A DNA stretch of 64,000 bases from Nilaparvata lugens (GCF_014356525.2 NC_052507.1:50070107-50134106); one strand, 5' to 3'. Positions 11,521 through 20,730 are shown, counted from the stretch's first letter. The notes: generated by a model from the letters alone, not told the origin. Numbers and translations: made by a program.

Positions 11521-12260
11521 AAATTAAAGTGAATCCATATTACTACATCTATACTGACCGATTAAAGTCGCTTCTCACAAGCAGCAGACGGCTCTAGTCA
11601 GATGTAGCATCTGCTTTCTCCTTCTTTTACTCAGTCCATCTCTTACCCTCACCCTTCTAAATTCCTTCTCTATTACGAAAGGCGAGTGAAGGAGACAAGC
11701 GATAACTAACTTCCATTTAGCGCTCCTATACTAGTGAAACGCTTCTCTCTATCGAGAGTTACGAAAGGCTAGAGAATTCAAACCGTAGGCACGTGCGCTC
11801 GCTCGTCACCCTCTCCCTCTTCTAGACAAATGACACGAGCGCTCTGCAAGGTTCCCCTCTCCTGCATCGAAAACCGTTACATTCCGTTACATGAAAAATG
11901 TCTAAATCGATTTATCATCTGTGACATGTGTTTAGCCGTTAAAGTTACTTCACTCTCTCTCATAATATCTCATCCTTTTACAAGATTTATGTAGAAAACC
12001 GATATAGTCAAAAATGTCTAGACTGAAATTTGAAGCAGGAGGTGTTTAAATACTTCACTCTCTCTCACGCAAGTGTTTATGCAATCAATCATAGTCAAAA
12101 AATGTCTAGGCTGAAATTTGAAGCAGGAGGTGTTTAAATACTTCTCTCTCTCTCTCACGCAAGTGTTTATGCAATCAATCATAGTGAAAAATGTCTAGAC
12201 TGAAATTTGAAGCAACATGTGTTAAAGTTCACTCTCTCTCACGCAACTGTTTACAAGATT
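11521..12260. other. Subterminal non-coding region of the Polinton
   Basis: No gene. It contains two ACGAAAGGC(G/T)AG motifs, a CACGTG palindrome at 11790-11795 next to CGCTCGCTCG, and the tandem repeats described separately. It may hold the 3' ends of the minus-strand transcripts or sequences acting in replication; neither is shown. Confidence 0.5.
11893..12255 (+). repeat. Tandem repeats of about 88 bp
   Basis: Copies are anchored by ATGTCTAGACTGAAATTTGA, with ATG at 12014, 12102 and 12191 (spacing 88 and 89). Each is followed by TTCACTCTCTCTCACGCAA and TGTTTATGCAATCAATCATAG. A more diverged copy starts near 11893. The array sits just beyond the last minus-strand gene. Confidence 0.85.
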
Positions 12261-13293
12261 TTATGTTTTCGGCGCCAATATAAAGTCTTTATATTTGGCT
12301 AAATCCATTTTTTCTGTAATAATTTGCACTACCTGATTTTCTGTAAGGTTATGCTGTTTGGCCTCAATCCAGTTCATGTGAAAACTTACCTGGGCGTATT
12401 TGGATACGATGTCCAGGGCCACTCTGTGTATGAATAAATTTAGATAGTCAATGAATGGAGCCGAACATTGCAGTCTCATGACAGTACCCTCTTCCGAATT
12501 TTTAATTGCCTCAGCTATTTCATCACGAACGCTTTTCACAGCGACTCCCATCTCGTTTTTCTTAATAAAATCTCCTATATCATTTTTAGTTGCGTACTTT
12601 TCTGCAATTTGCTTAATTAGAATAGCAATAGCATCTTTTGTAATGAATTGTTCAATACCCTCCATAATATTAGCTTTTATTGCACTCGCCATTTCAGATA
12701 ATCGTTTTTCAAACTCTTCCTTTGTTAATGAAGAACTAGTCAATTTCTGCAAAGCAGATTCTAAATATTGCTTATCAATTGATGATGGATGTGTTTCATT
12801 TACTTTAGTAAAAATTTCTGTACTAAGCTGTTTTAATTTAGTATTGAGATAGTTTCTGTCCAACACCTCCAAATTCTTAATTTTATCCGATATGGCTTTT
12901 AATTTCTCATCTAAATAAGCTTTATCAACTTTATCGTTGTTAATACTGAGCAACTGAGATGAAAAGCTGTCTGTTAAAGTTTTCACTTCTCCTAGAGCAG
13001 ATTCTAAAGTTAGAGTTCTCTCTGCAATAGCTTTATCGATATTAGCACTGAAATTTTGTAATGAACTTAGAATATGTTCTCTTTCAATTATGCTCACTCC
13101 AATATTCTTTGTATTTTCCGAAACGAGTTTGGTTATTTGCGAATCTAAATAAAATTTCACAGCTTCACTGATTCCTTGTTGATTTATCGATTCAATTATT
13201 TTCTGTGTTATCGAGTCAATATCACACGTAAGATTAGCAACAGCAGCCCCCACCACTACCTGTATCAATTCGACCGAATCGATGTAGAGTCAT
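12261..13293 (-). CDS. Coiled-coil protein of the Polinton, broken by one base near its start
   Basis: The main frame (13268 down to 12261, about 335 codons) lacks an ATG at its N terminus; it is almost wholly alpha-helical, with repeated Ile/Leu heptads and K/E/S/T-rich faces. The C-terminal 60 residues look more globular (LFIHRVALDIVSKYAQVSF). The best start is the ATG at 13293, only seven bases after the stop of the upstream gene. That frame and the long frame are offset by one base, and a run of five G (complement of 13247-13251) lies between them. Function is unknown; a fibre-like or other structural role is a guess. It is the last gene of the minus-strand arm. Confidence 0.7.
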
Positions 13294-13300
13294 CGTAACA

Positions 13301-14212
13301 CTAAACAATTAATTTTGCTTCTTTTAGCTCTTCAATTATAGACGCGATCTCAATATCATGCCCGGTGTTGCCAGTAGCTTTTGAGGAATAGAGTAAATTT
13401 AATCTTTCCACTAATTCGTCAAAATTATCAAAGTATTGATAAATTCTATCATGAGAATTATTTTTTGCAAATTTCAATAAACCCCACCCCTTCTTTTTAC
13501 TAATTTTTTTACTGGGAAATAACTTTTGAATCATTTGCGATTTAATTCCCTGATTTCGTTTAACATAGCCTCTTCGATCTAAATGTATGCCTGTAAGTGT
13601 TAAGATTTTTTTATACTTATCCAGATCTCTCTGATTATAAAGATTCGAGTTTGGTCTCGCACTGAATAATAACTCAAGTAGGCCATGTGTTAAACGAAAT
13701 CTTTCATTATTAATATCTATATAACCGTTATCGAATATTACTTGCTGATTTCCAATATAATACACGTCATCTTTAGAATTATATGAAATTCCATAACTGA
13801 TTGAATTATTCAATTTTTCCGCATGAAACGTTTTTAGATATTGTGACAGCACATCATCGTTTCTGCTAGAACCAAGTAAACTGTTTTCAAATTTAGTCGA
13901 GCTTAAAAAATTGTCTGTTGAACTCTCATAACTCTGCTCATCCCCCTCCTCATTATCATCAATTTCCATACTCTGTTCCTCTTTTACTTCTTCCTTTTTT
14001 GGTTTTACACTAGAGTGTGAGAATTTGTTTTTTCCCAATTCAATTATAGGTTCTATCAATGGTGATAGAGTTTTCCTATTGTATTCCTCCGATCGCCTTT
14101 CAAAATTGACTAAGCTTTTATGCTTGTCTCTAATTACTTTTCTCAATTTCTTAATCTTTTCGATTAAACCAACGTTCTTTCTATTCAGTTTTCTGCTGCT
14201 GTATGACAACAT
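13301..14212 (-). CDS. DUF8207-like Polinton protein
   Basis: 303 residues. Residues 1-50 are basic and helical (KKLRKVIRDKHKSL), 70-125 are acidic and Ser-rich, probably disordered. Residues about 140-235 form a compact domain with YGISYNSKDDVYYIGNQQV, an HGLLELLF segment and DLDKYKKILTLTG. This is the pattern I recall for DUF8207, a domain found with Polinton-type elements; its function is not known to me. It lies just downstream of the packaging ATPase on the same strand. Either it starts at its own ATG at 14212, or its frame continues the ATPase through a 63-nt intron (14277-14215) with which it is exactly in phase. Confidence 0.72.
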   Translation of the reverse strand: MLSYSSRKLNRKNVGLIEKIKKLRKVIRDKHKSLVNFERRSEEYNRKTLSPLIEPIIELGKNKFSHSSVKPKKEEVKEEQSMEIDDNEEGDEQSYESSTDNFLSSTKFENSLLGSSRNDDVLSQYLKTFHAEKLNNSISYGISYNSKDDVYYIGNQQVIFDNGYIDINNERFRLTHGLLELLFSARPNSNLYNQRDLDKYKKILTLTGIHLDRRGYVKRNQGIKSQMIQKLFPSKKISKKKGWGLLKFAKNNSHDRIYQYFDNFDELVERLNLLYSSKATGNTGHDIEIASIIEELKEAKLIV

Positions 14213-14214
14213 GA

Positions 14215-14277
14215 CTGCACAAAGAATTAATCTCTACTGAACGGTAAGAAACGTATCGAGCGAATCTCGGTACTTAC
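14215..14277 (-). other. Putative 63-nt intron joining ATPase and DUF8207-like frames
   Basis: On the minus strand the donor is AGCG/GTAAGT (GT at 14277-14276) and the acceptor is TTAATTCTTTGTGCAG/TC (AG at 14216-14215). Removing 63 nt places the ATPase reading frame in phase with the downstream frame, skipping the ATPase stop at 14236-14234. Short introns of this size are common in insects. Not proven. Confidence 0.45.
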
Positions 14278-14917
14278 CGCTATTAATTCCGCACTCGCTC
14301 ATAATAGTTACAAAATTATGAGGTTTACGATTCCAAACTGTATGACAAAGTTTAACGAAATCTTTATAAGAAATATCTCCTCCAACATGATCTCTGTGAA
14401 TTAATTTCAGACTCAATAAATCTATCTTGAAGATTATAATCATATTTGCATTGTCCCTAGTGAAATGTTTCTGTGTAGCTCCATAACTCTGAATTAAATA
14501 TGCAGTGTCAATATTTCGATGTCGTCCCATAGTAAAATATTCTCTTATCTGTGGGACATTACTCAGTTGCAAGTCATCAAAAATTACTAAGCTATATTCA
14601 GGGATACGGTTTGGATGGGGAATTTGGCTCACATCCTCTTTCATGTGAAATCCGATATTTTTCAAACCTCCAAATACCTTCCTGAGAAAAACATATTTTG
14701 GTTGATATAAGCTCTTGCTAAATAAGTAAATGTGCTTAAATCTTAAGCCATTTTCAGCAAATACTAAATTAAATAAGAGATTTGTTTTTCCTCCAGCACT
14801 GGGAGAAATAATTAACATTCTTGCATTATGAGGAAGTAAGTCTCCATTTTTACAAAATGCAGGCTTTTCTTTATCTGTAATTAATTTATCAAAGTTAACA
14901 ATTGGTATTTGACTCAT
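14234..14917 (-). CDS. FtsK/HerA-type packaging ATPase
   Basis: About 227 residues counted from the ATG at 14917 (MSQIPIVNFDKL); upstream codons in frame are dismissed because they precede a likely initiator and begin without ATG. Walker A is at residues 39-45 (PSAGGKT, then NLLFNLVF), Walker B at 111-115 (VIFDD). A Gln/Ser/Thr-rich segment follows with AYLIQSYGATQKHFTRDNANMII. This is the A32-like/FtsK-HerA family that drives genome packaging in Polintons and related viruses. It lies between the integrase and the DUF8207-like gene. The C-terminal 15 residues are uncertain because a strong donor site occurs at 14277. Confidence 0.88.
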   Translation of the reverse strand: MSQIPIVNFDKLITDKEKPAFCKNGDLLPHNARMLIISPSAGGKTNLLFNLVFAENGLRFKHIYLFSKSLYQPKYVFLRKVFGGLKNIGFHMKEDVSQIPHPNRIPEYSLVIFDDLQLSNVPQIREYFTMGRHRNIDTAYLIQSYGATQKHFTRDNANMIIIFKIDLLSLKLIHRDHVGGDISYKDFVKLCHTVWNRKPHNFVTIMSECGINSGKYRDSLDTFLTVQ

Positions 14918-15260
14918 GATTACAAACGTACAGAGCGTGATCTGATAAGGAACTGATAAGTTATCAGGGAGGAGGGTGAGCCACCACATGGCTAGACGCT
15001 CGCTCGCTCCCTCCCACTGATAGAAGTTTCTCACTTCAACTGGCCCTCTCTTTCCCGCACCCTCTTCACGAGAATGCATCTGTTGCTTGAGCCTTAGCAA
15101 ATTACGAAACTTCAGATTGAAATGAAAAGCAATGTTTGATAATAATACTTCTATTATATTTTCAACGAATGTACATCATGATATTTACACTGAATGGAAT
15201 GTATTTACAATAGATTATTTACAATAAATGTACATGATATTTACAATAGATTACAAAAGA
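14918..15260 (-). promoter_or_regulatory. Intergenic region with probable ATPase promoter
   Basis: On the minus strand TTATCAGTTCC (14959-14949) fits the arthropod initiator TCAGT and lies about 35 nt before the ATPase ATG. No TATA box is evident. TCGCTCGCTCCCTCC at 15000-15014 is repeated exactly at 21901-21915. From 15150 to 15260 there are several ATTTACAATAGATTA-type direct repeats, probably the integrase 3' flank. Confidence 0.4.
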
Positions 15261-16214
15261 TTATTTTTCATCTAATAGTTGATCTTTACTAATATAACTA
15301 GGTGTTGAAAACCCAATCCATTTCACTAGCAATCCTTTTTTATCACGTTTTAATATTTTTTCAATCAAATACACTTGTCTCTCCGATTCGTTTAATTGTG
15401 TTTTTTTAATTTCTTCTGCATAAAACCTACCACTAATTACTTCTCCGTTTAGATCTCTCAGTGAGTAGGTTATAGGTTTAGAAGGAAATATAGAATGAAT
15501 TACAAAATACTCTGCGCTCCAGTTTATGTTATAAGATTTATCGAAAAGAACCCTTTTCTTTGAGATTCGTACAACATCTCCTAGCTTAAATTTCGGTTTT
15601 GAATTTTTCAATTTATATCGTCTATTGAATGCAGAATTCAAAGACATTAAAACATGATTACGATCTTTTTTCCCCACATCTTTAGGTTTCATTCTAATGG
15701 ATGAATGCATTGTTGCATTATAATCACGAACTAAACTGTCTAGTTGCGATATCCAGTTTTTGGTTCCATGTTCAGTTAAATATCTATAAATTTTTGCTTT
15801 AAGTGTTCTATTAAACCTTTCAACTATGGAGGCTTTCTTATCGGTAAAAACATGATAATGTTTAATACTATATCTATCTAATAACGCTTTAACTTTTGAA
15901 TTAAAGAATTCTGTTCCCTGATCTGTTTGGAACAGCTTAACTCCCTTATTTTTAGAAATAATTGGTTCGAGAGCGTTAAATACAGATTGGCTTGCCTTGT
16001 CTTTTAATGGTACACAATATGCAAATTTTGAAAAACAATTAATAACAGCTAAGATATATTTATAACCCTTATTAAAACGCGATAAACTCGTCATCTCAAT
16101 GAGATCGGCTTGAAGCAAGTCTTTTTCACTTTTCAACTCATATTTGCGAGTGGGATAGTTCACACGCGGCACGCTATGAAGCTCTAAAGCTAGCTTAGAT
16201 CTAATAATATTCAT
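15261..16214 (-). CDS. Retroviral-type integrase with chromodomain-like tail
   Basis: 317 residues counted from the ATG at 16214. The rve core has the DDE set at D37 (LLQADLIEM), D98 (FQTDQGTEFF) and E132 (ASIVERFNR), with 33 residues between the last two. After the core comes an SH3-like segment (KLGDVVRISKKR) and then a chromodomain-like end (YLIEKILKRDKKGLLVKWIG). It would insert the element into chromosomes. The N-terminal zinc-binding HHCC module usual in this family is not visible upstream. The protein may be N-terminally short, or an exon may be missed between 16215 and 16273. It follows the polymerase on the same strand. Confidence 0.92.
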   Translation of the reverse strand: MNIIRSKLALELHSVPRVNYPTRKYELKSEKDLLQADLIEMTSLSRFNKGYKYILAVINCFSKFAYCVPLKDKASQSVFNALEPIISKNKGVKLFQTDQGTEFFNSKVKALLDRYSIKHYHVFTDKKASIVERFNRTLKAKIYRYLTEHGTKNWISQLDSLVRDYNATMHSSIRMKPKDVGKKDRNHVLMSLNSAFNRRYKLKNSKPKFKLGDVVRISKKRVLFDKSYNINWSAEYFVIHSIFPSKPITYSLRDLNGEVISGRFYAEEIKKTQLNESERQVYLIEKILKRDKKGLLVKWIGFSTPSYISKDQLLDEK

Positions 16215-16273
16215 GATATTTACAACAGTCAAATCAGTGGTGTTGGATGATTGTCACGGAACATACTGAGCAA

Positions 16274-19200
16274 TCAGTTCACAGTTGGCACTCTATAATG
16301 TCCAAATGGGAGAGTGTCAACACCATTCTCAGCAATGTACCTCTTATCATCATAAGGGCTCAAACAGATTTTTGCACATTCAACCTGATACATGGTGTGA
16401 TTATAGGATCTTAACATATTAAATTTTTCAATGTGTTCACTACGTTCAAACAATGATTTCTTATATAAATTAAAATTAAGTTTTCTACATTTCACACCGC
16501 TCTGTACACCCTTTGCTATACATTTATTTACAGGTTCTTCATTCTCGTTACATACTAAAAAGGAGTAAAGTTTGGATCGAAGTCCAAGAAATTTATGGAC
16601 AGGTTTTGAGGCAGTCTCATCCTTGAACTTTCCTACAACTTTATTTCTCTCCATGGAAAAGCAAGGGTGGGAAGGTGGATAGTTAGAAGTATCGAAAAGG
16701 CTCAAATTTTCTCTAATCAACTGATACACATCTTCGACTTTTAGGTTTAGAAGAAAACTGTCGGTATCAGTCATACAGAGTTCTATACGATCCCACGGTA
16801 TAATTTTTTGTAATTTGCAATAGAAAAAATCGTACATATGGAATTTACTCAACTCCAGTACGGAAAAGCCGGAATAGACAGGCTTGTTCATTTTAAGTTC
16901 CAACTTGCGAGAGAAAACCGCGATCACGTTCGGACTAATTATTTGCCAGCGTTTACATAGTGGATTTGAAATGTACTTATCTAACCGTTTTTCATCCGTG
17001 ATAATTTTAACATTGATTAGCTTACGAGTAGATTGAATAGTTTTTCCAAAAATCAAATTACAACAGGCCTTAAAGAAGGATATTTCAAATTTATTTTTCG
17101 CGTTCTGTCTATTCCGGATATTGAAGTCGATGTAGCTTTTCAGCCAGGGAGATTGGGAAAAGCTAATGACGCGATGCACTTTCAATAATTGCAAGCCGAG
17201 CCGAAGGTAGAGCTTTAAATTGACATAGTGAACAATGTACTTTTCACGGTCGAAAAGTGTGTTCATGAGCTTTTTGGTTCCAGTTTGACCGTTCTCATTT
17301 GTTTGGTAGTTCGACAGCAATTCGCGCGGCGGTGTTTGGTGGAGAGGAGCGAGTGGGAAGCTGGCGTGCTTATCATGTAACTCTTGAGGGTACTTGAGAT
17401 CACATTCTATTATATATCCGGTTTCTGAATTGCTGTCCAAATTCGCGAAATCAAGGTTGGAAATTTCTTCCTCTGAGAGGAATTTGAAATTTCCAACAGG
17501 TAAGCTTCGGCTCATAGCTTCCGAGTATAAACTGTTTGCATCGATATAAAGGAGATAATTAGACGGTTTTGAAGGATCGTATGTTTCGGGTAGATGTTTG
17601 TTATTTGCTTCACAATAACGTTTACCGATGAATGACACCCCACCCCTCATCCCTGCCTCAAACATAAGATGCATGTCAGGATGAGTAATCAATTCTAGTT
17701 CGACTTTAGTGTGTTTCAGCATGCAATTCCAGGTGAAGTGCGCGAGAGAAAGAAAATGGGTCACATCAAGGCCGTATGAGCTAAAAAGCGTAGACCTCAT
17801 GGATTCAAAAACTACCGCTAATAGCATTACGTCCAAACATAAATAAAAATCGTGATATTCACCCAGATTTTTCAGCTTGAATGTTGAGAACACTCTTTGC
17901 GCATGCTCATATTCTTCGCGAGACAGAGGTGTATCAGTTAAATCATTATGAAAACATTCGATGGGAGGAAGCGATGTTTCCGCGAATTTTTCGGGACAGC
18001 TCATGTACGAGTAAGGATATACTCCTTTTTTCAACAAGAGCTGTCTGTGTTCGCGAGGTGGATCATGAAACACCGAAAATAATCGTTCGAACTTCTTTTC
18101 CATGTCTGTACTTTCTACCAAATTACGCACCAATACTTCCAAGGATTCAGACATAAACTTGTAGGAATCTAAAAATTTAATTTTGCCTACTGAAAGTGTC
18201 AAAAATCTCTCTGACGTATTTGCGATGCAGGAAATTTCTTTTTTACATTTACCGAGCGATTTCAGAATAAAATGCGAATCAAAACCGGAGAAATTATGAA
18301 AATAACATGATATGTACTCCGGAGTACGAGCTGTTAAATTACAAGAAACATGTGCCGCACACAAGTAATTACCGGTTTCATGCGCGTGGTGACGACATTT
18401 AATATCGCTGTCTAAAAACGGTTCAGCACAAAGCCCGCAGTTTACTGAATTTTGAAATTCGCGCTCTTGACTTTCGGATAAAGCTTGCATCGGAATTTCT
18501 CGTTTCATATCCTCATACAAAATGTCGCCGAGATCTGTAATTTCCTGAAGAAATTTCTCCATGATTTTTTCGTCTAAACTACTCGATCTATGGAGTACAG
18601 GTCCGTAGGCGATTTCCCCGTTAACATCTATAACAACGAAACAATAGCCGCAGGGAATATGACGCGCCGTTTTCTTTGTGTAACTACGAGTAATTTCATC
18701 AGAATCGGAATCATCATCATCTGTGATATTAACAACATAAGTTTCTAAATCCGCGTAAATGGTGTACTTTTTTTTCAACGTCGCACCTAGTTTCTTGAAT
18801 TTAATTGTCTCTCCGCGTTTGGGATATGAAACGCACTGAGATTCAAACTTGGAACAAAGTTCCACATGTTTCATCAAATTTGCTTCAGCATCACAATTCT
18901 CAGTTTTGTTCGATGTAAATCTATGGAAACAAAAATTGCAAATGTGTACTTGACCGTGGTGTTTTGAAAGGTGGGAGAGAAGACGTGATAGCCTGTTTTT
19001 CCCGTTCGCGGTATTTACTAAACAGAAATGAGTTTTTCCTGCATCGCCTTTTAGCATTAAAAGATTAATTTGGTGTTTACGCGTGTGGAAAATGCTTGTA
19101 CGGAAGGGGAAAAACTTTTTGTTGTCATACGCTATGACGTGAATTGCAATGTCCGGATTGAGTATTTCAAATTTCTTAATATCGCGTGTCGTCACCGGGA

Positions 19201-19837
19201 AATTTACACCTCGCGTATTAAGTGTGTGAGCAAACTTGCTCAAATACTTTACAGTCAAGTCCGAGTTCCTTGGCTTCTGATGGAAATACGCGAGCACTGA
19301 CCATAAAAAGCATTTTTCGTCAGAGAGATTTTTGACATTTATAATACAATTTTTGTTTTTCAAAAACTGGGGTGTTTGAATGAAACTGGATGTGTATATA
19401 GGATTAAATTTAATCACGTTCACATCCAGTGATTCAATTTTCTTTAGCACCCATCCACTCCCATGTCTTACGAAATTTTCGAAAGATGAGAGGATTTTTT
19501 TCACAGCCAAGAAAAAATGCTCATTAAAATCTTCATAGTTCTCAAGCACGTTTAGCGCTATGTTGGAGTAACTATGTAGATTTATTAGAGATGAGACAGT
19601 CTCACCAACCTGCTTGTCATCCATCACCACTAATTTATACAGCAAAACATTTAATACTATAAACCACTTAACATTCCCATCATGGCGTGCCGCATGTTCC
19701 CTAATTATATCGAAAACTCGACGTTTCGACCTCTCAAGCATGTTGGTGATGTCGATATCCTCAGGCTCGTCATCAAGGGTGATGCGATGGCGGACTGCTG
19801 CGGAATTCACGCCACGTAGTCTGAGTTCTCTCGGCAT
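16274..19837 (-). CDS. Protein-primed DNA polymerase B
   Basis: About 1187 residues from the ATG at 19837 (MPRELRLRG). An N-terminal extension holds a Cys/His cluster (ICNFCFHRF...H...C). The 3'-5' exonuclease follows: Exo I YADLETY near residue 363, Exo II FHNFSGFDSH near 515, Exo III YLCLDVMLL near 665. The polymerase domain has motif A YIDANSLYSEAM near 765, a motif B region with NLIFGKTIQ and motif C CMTDTDSF in the last fifth. All catalytic acidic residues are present and the frame is open throughout. It replicates the element by protein priming. A strong acceptor-like TTTGTTTTTCAG lies directly before AATCATG, so a 5' leader intron is possible. Confidence 0.95.
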   Translation of the reverse strand: MPRELRLRGVNSAAVRHRITLDDEPEDIDITNMLERSKRRVFDIIREHAARHDGNVKWFIVLNVLLYKLVVMDDKQVGETVSSLINLHSYSNIALNVLENYEDFNEHFFLAVKKILSSFENFVRHGSGWVLKKIESLDVNVIKFNPIYTSSFIQTPQFLKNKNCIINVKNLSDEKCFLWSVLAYFHQKPRNSDLTVKYLSKFAHTLNTRGVNFPVTTRDIKKFEILNPDIAIHVIAYDNKKFFPFRTSIFHTRKHQINLLMLKGDAGKTHFCLVNTANGKNRLSRLLSHLSKHHGQVHICNFCFHRFTSNKTENCDAEANLMKHVELCSKFESQCVSYPKRGETIKFKKLGATLKKKYTIYADLETYVVNITDDDDSDSDEITRSYTKKTARHIPCGYCFVVIDVNGEIAYGPVLHRSSSLDEKIMEKFLQEITDLGDILYEDMKREIPMQALSESQEREFQNSVNCGLCAEPFLDSDIKCRHHAHETGNYLCAAHVSCNLTARTPEYISCYFHNFSGFDSHFILKSLGKCKKEISCIANTSERFLTLSVGKIKFLDSYKFMSESLEVLVRNLVESTDMEKKFERLFSVFHDPPREHRQLLLKKGVYPYSYMSCPEKFAETSLPPIECFHNDLTDTPLSREEYEHAQRVFSTFKLKNLGEYHDFYLCLDVMLLAVVFESMRSTLFSSYGLDVTHFLSLAHFTWNCMLKHTKVELELITHPDMHLMFEAGMRGGVSFIGKRYCEANNKHLPETYDPSKPSNYLLYIDANSLYSEAMSRSLPVGNFKFLSEEEISNLDFANLDSNSETGYIIECDLKYPQELHDKHASFPLAPLHQTPPRELLSNYQTNENGQTGTKKLMNTLFDREKYIVHYVNLKLYLRLGLQLLKVHRVISFSQSPWLKSYIDFNIRNRQNAKNKFEISFFKACCNLIFGKTIQSTRKLINVKIITDEKRLDKYISNPLCKRWQIISPNVIAVFSRKLELKMNKPVYSGFSVLELSKFHMYDFFYCKLQKIIPWDRIELCMTDTDSFLLNLKVEDVYQLIRENLSLFDTSNYPPSHPCFSMERNKVVGKFKDETASKPVHKFLGLRSKLYSFLVCNENEEPVNKCIAKGVQSGVKCRKLNFNLYKKSLFERSEHIEKFNMLRSYNHTMYQVECAKICLSPYDDKRYIAENGVDTLPFGHYRVPTVN

Positions 19838-19935
19838 GATTCTGAAAAACAAAAGAATAACGATCAGGATGAGATAGAGTACAACAGCATGTTTAGTTGT
19901 GAATTGTCATTGGTAGAAGAAGGGTGTGTGTGAAA
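19838..19935. promoter_or_regulatory. Divergent intergenic region between PolB and the BIR gene
   Basis: Only 98 bp separate the two divergent start codons, so the promoters or leader exons of both arms must lie here or within neighbouring sequence. No TATA box is seen. On the minus strand a pyrimidine tract ending in CAG sits four bases before the PolB ATG. Confidence 0.35.
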
Positions 19936-20559
19936 ATGATATCTCAAGATCACATAATGTTGTATGAAAGATTAAGATTATTATCTTTTGATAAAAGATG
20001 GTCGAAATCTTCTCCGCATTTGTCCGCGGAAAACATGGCGAAAGAGGGATTTATATTCTCATCTGCACCAGACATTGTGCGATGTGTATTTTGTTCAATT
20101 TGTTTGGGAAAATGGGAAGAAAGTGACATACCAGCAATAGAACATGCAAGGTACAGCCCGAACTGTAGAAGGAAAGATAATATAACAATTGAAGAGGAGA
20201 ATTTCGATAATAATATTCTACGAGAATATGAAGAAAGATATTCAACTTTTAATTGTGTAGAAGATTCATCCGTTCAAGGAGAGTATTTTGAAAAGCATCA
20301 TCATCTACATTGTGACTTTTGTAAATCATTATGCAATAAAGCAGAGTATTTTGCGAGAAATGGTTATTTCTTACATAAAAATCCATTCTATCTGCAATGT
20401 GTCTATTGCAAATATATTATCGAAAATCCATTTGAAAAAGTAATACATTTACCGTTTTGTTTATATGAAGAGTGTGAGAAAGAAGAGCGGGGCTTGGATG
20501 TTCCGGATATACCGTATCGTAAAGATGAAGTAAAATCGCATGCATGCAGTATATTGTAG
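19936..20559 (+). CDS. BIR-domain (IAP-like) protein
   Basis: 207 residues from the first ATG at 19936. Residues 10-77 form a baculovirus-IAP-repeat domain with zinc ligands C50, C53, H70 and C77 in the canonical C-x2-C-x16-H-x6-C spacing, plus the expected Trp at 60 and D64/E69 (KWEESDIPAIEH). Residues 125-175 hold a second, shortened zinc motif: FARNGYF, then C155-x2-C158, H171 and C175. No RING finger follows. BIR proteins bind caspases or IAP antagonists; here an anti-apoptotic or immune-modulating role in the insect host is inferred. It is the first gene of the plus-strand arm, divergent from PolB. Confidence 0.88.
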   Translation: MISQDHIMLYERLRLLSFDKRWSKSSPHLSAENMAKEGFIFSSAPDIVRCVFCSICLGKWEESDIPAIEHARYSPNCRRKDNITIEEENFDNNILREYEERYSTFNCVEDSSVQGEYFEKHHHLHCDFCKSLCNKAEYFARNGYFLHKNPFYLQCVYCKYIIENPFEKVIHLPFCLYEECEKEERGLDVPDIPYRKDEVKSHACSIL

Positions 20560-20570
20560 AAGGTTTTTTA

Positions 20571-20641
20571 TCCTCCGAGGACAAAAACTGTCCTCCGAGG
20601 ACAAAAACTGTCCTCCGAGGACAAAAACTGTCCTCGGAGGA
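20571..20641. repeat. Array of four palindrome-like 11-mers at 20-bp period
   Basis: TCCTCCGAGGA occurs at 20571, 20591 and 20611, and its exact reverse complement TCCTCGGAGGA at 20631. The spacer CAAAAACTG is identical between copies. A looser TCCTCCTCAGAGGA follows near 20653. The array starts 11 nt after the BIR-gene stop codon. It could form hairpins in RNA or bind a dimeric protein. Confidence 0.9.
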
Positions 20642-20730
20642 CAATTTTCCTCTCCTCCTCAGAGGATAAAATCAAAGTAAAAATGTACTTACATGTACTG
20701 GTTGATGCTGCGTGAATCTCCTCGAGTGTA

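Noticed and set aside
15261..16214. LTR-retrotransposon pol fragment
   Set aside because: The integrase is flanked directly by protein-primed PolB and a packaging ATPase within one pair of TIRs, with no RT, RNase H or LTR nearby, so it belongs to the Polinton.
20571..20641. CRISPR-like array (11-bp repeats at 20-bp period)
   Set aside because: The spacers are identical and short, there are no cas genes and the context is a eukaryotic transposon; it is a palindromic tandem array.
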